The notes beneath the pieces were generated by a model. The model saw only the letters and a program-made list of their open reading frames with translations, had not been told where the DNA came from and ran no database searches. Made by a program: the position numbers and the translations under genes. Shown in pieces: positions 8,048 through 15,611 of a DNA stretch of 64,000 bases. This DNA is from Parapusillimonas granuli (GTDB lineage Bacteria; Pseudomonadota; Gammaproteobacteria; Burkholderiales; Burkholderiaceae_B), in the NCBI RefSeq assembly GCF_013416525.1, contig NZ_JACCEM010000001.1, positions 310,001 to 374,000 on the forward strand, given 5' to 3'. The stretch's first letter is position 1. Each line of letters starts with the position of its first letter.

Positions 8048-9454
8048 TCAGAATTGGAAATAAAGAAAGGGTACGGCGCCCCGGCTGACGATCAGCGCAA
8101 AAGACAGCAGGAAACCGGCCAGAGGCCATAGCGAAAACGCCGCCCGCAAGGCTGCCGGCAGCCGTTCGAAAAACCGGCGCGGGAGCGCCGGCGCCAGGAT
8201 GCAAGCCAGCCCCAGCCATGCCGCCAGGCAGTGCGACGGCTGCAATGCCACGCGCAGGGCGTCGCCCATCTCCAGCCCGCGCATGCCGAGCTGAGCCGCG
8301 TACAGGGACAGGGCCGTCTGGAAATCCGGCGCCCGGAACACGACCCAGGCCATGCACACGAAGAGCAGGGTGGCGGCCCTGGAAAGCCAGCCTGGAATCG
8401 GCGGCATGGCGCGGGTCCGCCATGCCCGGGCGGCGCACAGCGCCAGCCCGTGGGCGATGCCCCACAGCAGGAAATTCCAGTTGTCGCTGCCATGCCACAT
8501 GCCCGCGATGGCCATGGTCACCATCAGGTTGAAATAGGTCCGGCCCGTGCCCAGCCGGTTCCCCCCCAGCGGCACGTACAGGTAGTCGCGGATCCAGCCC
8601 GACAGGGAAATATGCCAGCGCCGCCAGAAATCCTGGATGCTCGCCGCCAGATAGGGATGATTGAAGTTCTCTGGGAAGTGGAAGCCCAGCATCTGGCCCA
8701 GGCCTATCGCCATGGCGCTATATCCCGCGAAATCAAAGAACAGCTGCAGGGAATAGGCGCCGCATCCCATCCACGCATCCAGGAAACCGGGGTCCGGCAA
8801 GGAAAAAGCCGTGTCCACGATGGGCGACAGGGTGTCGGCAACCAGCACCTTCATGCTCATGCCCACCATGAAGCGGCGGGCGCCCAGCGAGAAATCGCTC
8901 CAGTTCAGGCTGCGGTCGGCCAGCTCGCGCCGCACCCACTCATAGCGCAGGATGGGTCCGGCGATCAGTTGCCCGAACATCGATAGATAAGCGCCGTAAT
9001 CGATGAAGCTGCGCTGCGGCCGGACTTGCCCGCGATAGACGTCCACCAGGTAGGAAATGGCCTGCAGGATGATGAAGGACAGGCCGATGGGCAGCGCCAC
9101 CCGCTGCCATTCCAGAGGCATGGCGCCCGCCAGCATGCTCGCGTGGCTATAGGTTTCCACCACCACGTTGGCGTATTTGAACCAGAACAGCACCGAGGCA
9201 TTGACGGCGATCAGCAGGGCCAGCCAGGCTTTGCTCCAGCGGCGCATGGCCGCCGCCCCAAGGGCCAGCCCGCCCGCCCAGGACAGCACGATCAGGCCGA
9301 TGAAAAGCAGCAGGTACGCCGGGCTCCACCACCCGTAGAAGATCCAGCTGAACAGCAGCAGCACGCCGTTGCGCCACGAGCGCGGGGCCGCCGCATACAC
9401 GATAAAGAACAGCGGCAGGAAAAGAGTCAGGAACTCTAAAGAGGTAAAGACCAT
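8048..9454 (-). CDS. wssH: WssH/AlgI-like membrane-bound O-acyltransferase (MBOAT)
   Basis: 468 aa, many membrane helices. The MBOAT signature region is intact: DFWRRWHISLSGW (275-287, H281) and GMWHGSDNWNF (318-328) with H321, the counterpart of the essential AlgI histidine (H322). AlgI-type proteins move acetyl groups from a cytoplasmic donor to periplasmic acetyltransferases. The length and the hydrophobic start MVFTSLEFLTLFLPLFF fit AlgI/WssH. It starts 6 bp after the wssG stop and lies 17 bp upstream of wssI, so the two are almost surely co-translated. The substrate is inferred to be nascent cellulose from the locus. Confidence 0.93.
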   Translation of the reverse strand: MVFTSLEFLTLFLPLFFIVYAAAPRSWRNGVLLLFSWIFYGWWSPAYLLLFIGLIVLSWAGGLALGAAAMRRWSKAWLALLIAVNASVLFWFKYANVVVETYSHASMLAGAMPLEWQRVALPIGLSFIILQAISYLVDVYRGQVRPQRSFIDYGAYLSMFGQLIAGPILRYEWVRRELADRSLNWSDFSLGARRFMVGMSMKVLVADTLSPIVDTAFSLPDPGFLDAWMGCGAYSLQLFFDFAGYSAMAIGLGQMLGFHFPENFNHPYLAASIQDFWRRWHISLSGWIRDYLYVPLGGNRLGTGRTYFNLMVTMAIAGMWHGSDNWNFLLWGIAHGLALCAARAWRTRAMPPIPGWLSRAATLLFVCMAWVVFRAPDFQTALSLYAAQLGMRGLEMGDALRVALQPSHCLAAWLGLACILAPALPRRFFERLPAALRAAFSLWPLAGFLLSFALIVSRGAVPFLYFQF

Positions 9455-9460
9455 CTGGAT

Positions 9461-10135
9461 CTAGTTCGCCACTTCGTCCTTGACGGCGAAGAAGCGCGCG
9501 GCGGGATCCCCCGGCGCCAGGAAAACGCTGTAGCGTTCGCCGGCCTCCAGCCGCCCCAGCTCCAGGGGGTCGCCCACCGGCGCGCCGCCGCACACCAGCT
9601 GTAGCGCCAGCTTCACGGGATTGACCAGCCGCCGCGCCATCGCGTCCGGCGCGACCGATTCAAACAGGAAGACCTTGCGGCCGGCCACCTGCACGGCGGC
9701 GGGCGAGCACCCGGCATTCATGTTGTAGAAAGCCACGGAGGCTTTGACCGCCGTGAAGTCCTCGGGCTGCTCGCGCAGGACGGACACGACAATGCCCGGC
9801 GCTTGCCCGGCGCCGGCCACCACCGTGATGAATTCCCCCGCGGCGGCCTTCAAGGCGATGTCCTGCCCGGCGCCGTCGGACGCGAGCCTGCCCGTGATGT
9901 CGCCGCCGGCTGCCACCGGATAATACGGGGTGGCCTGCTTGGGCGCATCGAGCGCCACCGGCGCGCCGCCGCCCTTGGGCGCGATCTGGAGCCGGTCCGG
10001 GCCCGCATTGACGAACCGCACGAAGGCCGCGTCTTCGGCGGGGCCCGTGGGATAGAGGTCGACGGCCCGCCCCTGGCCCGCCAGGCCCAGCCACAGCAGC
10101 AGACCGAGGGCGCCGGATGAGCGGAGGCGCTTCAT
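9461..10135 (-). CDS. wssG: WssG/AlgF-like periplasmic acetylation protein
   Basis: 224 aa from the ATG at 10135, which overlaps the wssF stop (ATGA); the same frame stays open further upstream but there it runs through wssF. It has a Sec signal peptide (residues 1-24, MKRLRSSGALGLLLWLGLAG then QGRA) and a small beta-rich domain. The segment AFVRFVNAGPD followed by FYNMNAGC gives two related beta-sandwich halves, as in AlgF. AlgF is needed for alginate O-acetylation and links periplasmic acetylation factors. No catalytic residues are recognised. Family assignment rests on position between WssF and WssH, the signal peptide, size and the RFVN/FYNMN pattern. Confidence 0.78.
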   Translation of the reverse strand: MKRLRSSGALGLLLWLGLAGQGRAVDLYPTGPAEDAAFVRFVNAGPDRLQIAPKGGGAPVALDAPKQATPYYPVAAGGDITGRLASDGAGQDIALKAAAGEFITVVAGAGQAPGIVVSVLREQPEDFTAVKASVAFYNMNAGCSPAAVQVAGRKVFLFESVAPDAMARRLVNPVKLALQLVCGGAPVGDPLELGRLEAGERYSVFLAPGDPAARFFAVKDEVAN

Positions 10136-10794
10136 TTCTTTTCCAGCGCCTTGACGGCCGGGGCGGCGGCGATCGCCTTGGTGATCGCCTTGCCCCAGGC
10201 CTGGTAGCCCGACGCGGTGAAGTGCTGCCCGTCCGTCGTCGCCCATTCTCCCGGCTTCGAGAACTTGAGGGAATCGATGTAGTCGCAAGGAGCGACGTTG
10301 GAAGCCAGGAATGCCGACATCTGCTCGACCCGCGCGAACGTCTTCTTGTATTTGCCTCCTTCCGTTCCCCAGGCCGGGCCGACCCATACGCAAGCCGTTC
10401 CGGTCTTGCCTATGGCCTTGGTGAGGCCGCCGATCTGCTGCCAGGCCCAGGCCTTGGGAAATGCCGGCTTGTCGTAGCCCGCCATGGCATCGCCCATGAC
10501 GATGACCAGCAGGTCGGGCTTTTCCGCGGCCAGCAGGCCGCCGATGGGCCGGGTCGGCCCGTTGCGGCCCAGCAGCTTGGTTTTTTCGGCGCCCACGCGC
10601 TCCGCGGCGCCGCAGGTTCCCGGCACGGCCTGCAGCCAGTCCCCCGCGTTCGTCCCGCATACGCCCAGGGTATGCACCTTGGCGCCCTGCTCCACCAGGC
10701 CCATGTGCAGGCTCTCGATCAAGTAGTGCGGCGTGGTCAGGTGGCTGTCGCCGATGATCAGTATGGATAGCCCCGCCAGAACGGAAGTCAGCAT
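10132..10794 (-). CDS. wssF: WssF-like SGNH hydrolase/acyltransferase
   Basis: 220 aa. SGNH blocks are visible: GDSH at 15-18 (Ser17), CGTN at 46-49, MGD at 100-102 and DGQH at 188-191 (Asp188, His191), forming a full Ser-Asp-His triad. WssF is the first gene of the cellulose acetylation block in the P. fluorescens wss operon. AGGAG lies about nine bases before the ATG. The N-terminal hydrophobic stretch (5-14) runs straight into the catalytic GDS strand, so it does not look like a cleavable signal peptide; the protein may be cytoplasmic or the true start may differ. It lies 27 bp after the TPR-only bcsC paralogue. Confidence 0.8.
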   Translation of the reverse strand: MLTSVLAGLSILIIGDSHLTTPHYLIESLHMGLVEQGAKVHTLGVCGTNAGDWLQAVPGTCGAAERVGAEKTKLLGRNGPTRPIGGLLAAEKPDLLVIVMGDAMAGYDKPAFPKAWAWQQIGGLTKAIGKTGTACVWVGPAWGTEGGKYKKTFARVEQMSAFLASNVAPCDYIDSLKFSKPGEWATTDGQHFTASGYQAWGKAITKAIAAAPAVKALEKK

Positions 10795-10821
10795 TTGATT
10801 TGCTCCTGATGAGAAAATGGT

Positions 10822-13389
10822 TCAGCGCCCATGCGGAACGGCGTAGGAAGGACGGCGCGGATCGCTCGCGAAGGGGTTGCCCTGCCCGGCGAGCGGCGCA
10901 GCGCCCCCCGCCGGCTTGGCGCCTTTTTCCTGCAGGGCGACCGCCTTCTTGAGCAGGCTGACCGCCTGGCCGTTCTTGCCTTGGGCCCGGTAAATGCGCG
11001 CGGCGCCGGCCAGGATGTCGACCTGGTCGGGCGCGAGTTCCACGGCGATGGCGGCTTCCTTTGCCGCATAGCGCGTATCGTCGAGCTGCTGGGCCAGCTG
11101 GGCGGCGCTCAGGTGCAGCTGCGCGTCCCCGGGCCTGGCCTCCAGCACCTTTTTATAGAGTTCCAGCGCTTCCTCGTTGCGTCCGGCCGCGGCGTACATC
11201 CGGGCCAGCGCCGCCTGGGCGTCGACGTTGTCGGGATAGCGCGCCAGCACGGGGGCGACCAGGTCGTAGGCGGCGGCCAGTTCGCCGCGCGCGCGCAAGG
11301 CCTCCGCCTGCCGGATGCTGTACACCGCCTTCAATTCTTCAAACCCCTCTTGCTGCGCGCCGGTCAAGGCCTGGCCGCCAAGCTGCCGCAACACCGCGGC
11401 GGCCTCGGCATCTTGCCCCGTGCGCAGCAAAATGCCCGCATACAGCAGGGATGCGTCGGCATTCTGGGCCGCGCCCGCGGGGCGCATGGAACGCAACACG
11501 GACAGCGCCTCCGCGGTTTCGCCCATGTCCGCATAGGCCTGGGCGACGGCACCGAGCATGTCGAAGGAGCCCGCCGCGCTTTCCCGCAGCCGCGCCAGGT
11601 AGGCCATGGCCTCGGCCTTGCGCCCCTCGCGGCTCGACGCGGCGGCCTGCCGCAGCAAGCGCTTTTGCGTCATCGCCAGGCGCAGGGCGCCGACTTTGCC
11701 GGCCTCGTATCCCGCGGGAATGCGCGCCAGGGCGTCCAGCGCCTCCTGGACATGATCGCCCTGGGCGTACAGCGTGGCGCTGGCATACAGCGCGCCCGGA
11801 TCGTCCGGCTTGGCCGCCAGCACCTCGTCGATCAGGCGGCGCGCCTGTTGCTCCTGCTTCGCCCGCATATGGGACCCGGCCAGTTCCAGCCGTATCCAGG
11901 TATTGGACGGATCGTTCCGCAGCGCCTCTTCGAGCGCGGCGCGGGCGTGCGCAGGGTCGCCGATCCGGCCGGCCGCCTTGGCCAGGCCCAGGGCGTATGC
12001 CGCCTGCAGGCTCGACAAGCCGTCCGCCCGCCGGATCGCGGCGGGCGAGGCGTTCGCGATCAATTCCTGCGCCTCGGCGGTCCTGCCTTGCCGCGCCAGC
12101 ACGCCCACCAGCCCGCGCAAGGCGCCGGCGTCGTCCGCGCGCCGCGCCAGCACACGGCGATACAGCGTTTCCGCCATCACGAGCCCGCCCTCTTCGGCCA
12201 GCATGTCCGCTTCCATGGCGTCCGCCGCCGTCTCGTCGGGCAGCAGCCGCCGCGCCTGCTTCAGCGATTTCCGCGCGCCGTCGAAATCGGACGCCTGGCG
12301 CGACGCTTCGGCCTGCCGGATCAGCAGCCAGTATTCCGCGACACGCAAGGAAGCCTGCCAGGCCTTCGGATTGCCCTTGCGCGCACGGGACAAGAGGTCG
12401 CGCGCCTGCTCCCAGTCCTGCTGCTTCAGCCGTATCACGCCCAGGCCGCCCAATGCCTCGCTGTCGTCGGGTCTTTTGGCGAGGACCGCCCTGAACTCCG
12501 CCTCCGCCGCAGGCAGGTCGCCTGTTTCCAGCAGCTTCATGGCGGCGTCCGCGCGGGCGCGCAAAGGATCCGGCTTGGCGGCCTTGGCGGTGACGCGCGT
12601 CATGTCCCGCCCCTTGGCAAGCTGCTGCCGGATTTCGGAGTCGCCGGGGTTTCTTGCCAGATATTCTTCGAACAAGGGCCAGGCTTCCGACCGGGGCGGC
12701 CCCAGCCATGTCAGGGCGTCGCGCCAGCTTTCAGCGGCATCGCTGCCGATGTCGGCCCGCGCCGCCAGGCGGGACAGGCGCCGGATTCCGTCCAGGCGCG
12801 TCGCCTCGTTGCGTGCCAAGTGCCTGGCCAGCGCCAGGGCCACCTGGGGGTCGTCGGGCGCCTTCTGTTCCAGCCGGCGCAACCCGTCTATGGCGTCCGG
12901 CAGCCCGCCATCGGTGTATCCCAGGTAGGAATAGTATTCGCGCCCGACATCGCCCACCGGGCGCTCGCCGCCCAGGGCGTCCCGGTATTTGGGCAGGGCC
13001 TGCTCCAGTTCTCCCGAGGCCGCGAGCAGCCTGGCCTCTTCGAGAACGGCGGCGCGGCCGCCGGTGCCCAGCACGATGTCCTGCTCGAGCTGGTCCACCA
13101 GCCGGCTGCCGGGATGGGCCGCCGTCAGCCGTTTCAGATAATCCCTGGCCTGGTCCGGACGGCCGGCCTTGATCGCGATGCCGGCCAGGCCGTACAGGGC
13201 ATCGGCGTCGCCTGGACTGGCGAGCAAAAGCTTGTTCCATGCCTCGGCTTCGCGCACGGCGTCGCCCTGGGCCCGCCAATACCGGCCCTGCTCCAGCAGC
13301 GTGCCGCGCAGCTCCTGCTGCGCGAGCGCGGAAACGGGAATCAGCGCGCTCAGCAGGCAGACGGCCATGAAGCGAAAGATAGCGGGCAT
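10822..13389 (-). CDS. BcsC-like TPR protein without the outer-membrane barrel (second BcsC copy)
   Basis: 855 aa from the ATG at 13389, chosen for its signal peptide (MPAIFRFMAVCLLSALIPVS, then ALA). The rest is tandem TPR repeats that align throughout with the TPR half of the full BcsC at 15,601-19,728; shared blocks include EAWNKLLL, LALARHLARNE, DDSEALGGLG, DPSN and LARMYAAAGR. It ends at QGNPFASDPRR plus a short tail, just where the full copy goes on through LNPFVGMPG into its Pro-rich linker and barrel. No barrel remnant lies downstream: 27 bp later wssF begins. No lipobox is seen, so it should be soluble in the periplasm. It resembles AlgK in being a TPR scaffold without a pore. Function unknown; a scaffold for the acetylation enzymes is my inference. 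Confidence 0.88.
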   Translation of the reverse strand: MPAIFRFMAVCLLSALIPVSALAQQELRGTLLEQGRYWRAQGDAVREAEAWNKLLLASPGDADALYGLAGIAIKAGRPDQARDYLKRLTAAHPGSRLVDQLEQDIVLGTGGRAAVLEEARLLAASGELEQALPKYRDALGGERPVGDVGREYYSYLGYTDGGLPDAIDGLRRLEQKAPDDPQVALALARHLARNEATRLDGIRRLSRLAARADIGSDAAESWRDALTWLGPPRSEAWPLFEEYLARNPGDSEIRQQLAKGRDMTRVTAKAAKPDPLRARADAAMKLLETGDLPAAEAEFRAVLAKRPDDSEALGGLGVIRLKQQDWEQARDLLSRARKGNPKAWQASLRVAEYWLLIRQAEASRQASDFDGARKSLKQARRLLPDETAADAMEADMLAEEGGLVMAETLYRRVLARRADDAGALRGLVGVLARQGRTAEAQELIANASPAAIRRADGLSSLQAAYALGLAKAAGRIGDPAHARAALEEALRNDPSNTWIRLELAGSHMRAKQEQQARRLIDEVLAAKPDDPGALYASATLYAQGDHVQEALDALARIPAGYEAGKVGALRLAMTQKRLLRQAAASSREGRKAEAMAYLARLRESAAGSFDMLGAVAQAYADMGETAEALSVLRSMRPAGAAQNADASLLYAGILLRTGQDAEAAAVLRQLGGQALTGAQQEGFEELKAVYSIRQAEALRARGELAAAYDLVAPVLARYPDNVDAQAALARMYAAAGRNEEALELYKKVLEARPGDAQLHLSAAQLAQQLDDTRYAAKEAAIAVELAPDQVDILAGAARIYRAQGKNGQAVSLLKKAVALQEKGAKPAGGAAPLAGQGNPFASDPRRPSYAVPHGR

Positions 13390-13427
13390 GTTTTTCAAAT
13401 CGGTTTCCTGGATCGTCCCGGTCGTCG

Positions 13428-15611
13428 TCAGAATATGTCGGCCAGCTCCGGCCAGTACTGCGCCAATTTCCATTGAATGCGCCGCCACAGGCTCAATTCG
13501 CCCACCGAGTAGCTATGCTCTTGCGCCAGGATGTTGACCTGCCTGTCGCGGATCACCGCCAGACTGCCCTGGATCGGCTTTTCGTAGCCCGGCTCCTTGA
13601 GCAGCGCCTGCTGCGCGAGCGCCAGCCCCTCCGGTTTCGCGCTGGAGATCAGGACTACGCTGCGCCCTTTTTCCACGGGGGATTCGAATCCCATGAAGAC
13701 CGCGCTGGAGCCATCGCCGGCATACGACAGCGCCGCTCGGCGCTCGCGCTGCGCACTGCGCGGATCCAGCGGCGTCCAGTCCAGCCGTTTGTTCTCGGCG
13801 TCGGCCATGCTGACATGCTGGGCGCCGCGGCCTTGCGCGGCCGGCATGTGGGCGCGCCAACCGTCCAGCCAGCGCTGGTCGCCGGACGCGATGACCAGCA
13901 AATCCTTGCCGGGCTGCGCCAGGCCCTTCGCGCCGAATGCGACCGTGACCGCCGTGGCCGGATGGCCGGTCGATTCGCCGAACTTGCCCATGGCGGCCAG
14001 GTAGGCCGAAATGTCATGGACCGTGGGGTTTTCAGCGAACACGACCGCGGTCTGCGACAGATCGGCCAGGCGCGTGAACGGGAAGCCGCTTTCGCCGAAC
14101 GCCTCGAGATTGGGCATGGGCATGTAATGCGGATAGCCGGAAAGGTCTATGGTCGAGTCCGGATCGATGCGGCCGTACATGTCATCGAGCAGGATGTCGC
14201 GGCACTCGCCTTCCTTCACGTAGTCGAACTCGTAGGTGAACCGGAGATCCGAGCGTGCAAGCAGCAGGGGCAGTGGTATCTCGACATGGGCCTGCTGCTT
14301 CACCATGGTACCGGCGGCCGTGTCTCCCGCCATCCGTTCTTCCCGCCCGTCCAGCTCTTGCGCCGGCGGCAGGTTGAAGGACCGCAGAAACCTGTCGTCG
14401 TTGCCGACCAGCAGCGTGGATTTCATGCGCGATTCCCGCGGGGTGTACCAGTACCGCAAGTCCATGGGCACGGGCTTGGCGCCCCAGCCGAACAGGTCCG
14501 GCGGCACCCGCAGCGGTATCGTGACCGGCCCGCCGGTATGGCCCTTGACGGACAGCTTGCCCTCGGCGATCAATTCCCCGAACCGGACGGGGCCGTCGGT
14601 GCGCAGCCATCTTGGCGCGTCGTACGGCCGGCGGGGCGCCGGCGCGTCCATCCGCCCGACCGGGGCCGTGGGCCCCGACAAGGCATCCGCGGACAGCGCC
14701 AGGGCCATGGCGGCCTGCTTCAGTTCCGCGTCGTCCCGCCCCATCACCAGCAGCAGCTTGCCTTTCTTGTCGCCGGGATGCGCAACCACGGCCAAGGCCG
14801 GGCCGTCCGGCTCCGGGGCGCCGGCGCCCGTGAAGTTCTGGCCGCGCTTGATGAACACCACCGCGTTGCCCCCGGGCGGCAGCACGCCGCGATCGGATAC
14901 GGGGAAAGCGGCCCCGCGCTCGCCCGCCAGGCTGCCCAGCCAGGAAGCCACCATGCCGGCCGCCTCCAGGGAAGCGGCGGTAGGCCCGGCGAGGAATACG
15001 AAAGGCAGGCGCAGCCTGCGCTCGTCGCGCGGATCCACGAACGGCAAGGGCAGCATGGCCAGATCATTGGGCAGGTCCAGCCGCTCCACCGATATGTGCA
15101 GTTCGCTCTGGTTGCCGATGTTCGCCCACAAGCTGGAATGCAGCGGATCCTCGCACTCCAGGGTGTAATGCCCGATCAGCTGCAAGCGCAGCTCATTGGA
15201 ATCCGTCACGAGATAGGGCGGCAGGGGGATTTCGCGCCTGAGATGCTTGCCGGCGTGTTCGCGCTCCAGGGGGATGGACGCGGCGACGCCGTTGTTGAGC
15301 AAGATGTTGATGGCGGAAAGATCGCCCAGCAGCGCCGGTGAATAGGCGTACTCCAGCCTCAGCTTCGCTCCGGTCGCCACCTCGTCGGCCCGCAGGTTGA
15401 AGGTGACGCTATCGCTGCCGTCCACGCCGCGCAGGGTGAACGGGTGGCGCGCCCCCAGCTGCTCCAGCGTCATCCGGTAATCCGGGGCCTGATCCGCCCG
15501 CGCCGGGGCGTGAGCGGCCGCCGGCGCCTGCGCGGCGGCGACCGTCGGCAGGGCCGCGAGGCAGCCGGCCAGCAAGGCCCGAAGCGCGGCGCGGCGTGGA
15601 CTAGCGGCCAT
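13428..15611 (-). CDS. BcsB-like periplasmic protein lacking the C-terminal membrane anchor (third BcsB copy)
   Basis: 727 aa with a signal peptide (about 1-27). The whole periplasmic part of BcsB is present, including HYTLECEDPLHSSLW, GFPFTRLADLS and FGESTGHPATAV, all almost identical to the adjacent BcsB at 20,897-23,140. That paralogue continues past LEWTIAQYWP into a helix of about 20 hydrophobic residues and a basic tail. This one ends at IQWKLAQYWPELADIF, so the interfacial amphipathic helix is kept and the transmembrane helix is missing. The stop is followed within 40 bp by the next gene, so a nearby frameshift that lost the anchor is not evident. It overlaps the bcsC end by 11 bp. Role unknown; it may join a BcsB crown or pair with the barrel-less BcsC downstream. 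Confidence 0.9.
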   Translation of the reverse strand: MAASPRRAALRALLAGCLAALPTVAAAQAPAAAHAPARADQAPDYRMTLEQLGARHPFTLRGVDGSDSVTFNLRADEVATGAKLRLEYAYSPALLGDLSAINILLNNGVAASIPLEREHAGKHLRREIPLPPYLVTDSNELRLQLIGHYTLECEDPLHSSLWANIGNQSELHISVERLDLPNDLAMLPLPFVDPRDERRLRLPFVFLAGPTAASLEAAGMVASWLGSLAGERGAAFPVSDRGVLPPGGNAVVFIKRGQNFTGAGAPEPDGPALAVVAHPGDKKGKLLLVMGRDDAELKQAAMALALSADALSGPTAPVGRMDAPAPRRPYDAPRWLRTDGPVRFGELIAEGKLSVKGHTGGPVTIPLRVPPDLFGWGAKPVPMDLRYWYTPRESRMKSTLLVGNDDRFLRSFNLPPAQELDGREERMAGDTAAGTMVKQQAHVEIPLPLLLARSDLRFTYEFDYVKEGECRDILLDDMYGRIDPDSTIDLSGYPHYMPMPNLEAFGESGFPFTRLADLSQTAVVFAENPTVHDISAYLAAMGKFGESTGHPATAVTVAFGAKGLAQPGKDLLVIASGDQRWLDGWRAHMPAAQGRGAQHVSMADAENKRLDWTPLDPRSAQRERRAALSYAGDGSSAVFMGFESPVEKGRSVVLISSAKPEGLALAQQALLKEPGYEKPIQGSLAVIRDRQVNILAQEHSYSVGELSLWRRIQWKLAQYWPELADIF

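Noticed and set aside
6798-8498. A 566-codon reading of the wssI frame
   Set aside because: The first part lies inside wssH in another frame and looks non-coding; the ATG at 8030 begins a proper signal anchor.
9461-10660. A 399-codon reading of the wssG frame
   Set aside because: The N-terminal half runs out of frame through wssF and lacks a signal peptide. The ATG at 10135 has one and overlaps the wssF stop.
13390-13430. Possibility that the missing BcsB anchor is a frameshift
   Set aside because: No hydrophobic stretch of about 20 residues follows in the short space before the next gene's signal peptide, so a single frameshift cannot restore it.
10831-13476. Long plus-strand open frame (881 codons) opposite the TPR-only BcsC
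   Set aside because: It is the mirror of a GC-rich gene with strong third-position bias. The translation is low-complexity, rich in Arg, Gly and Gln, with no domain, and the minus-strand gene is certain.
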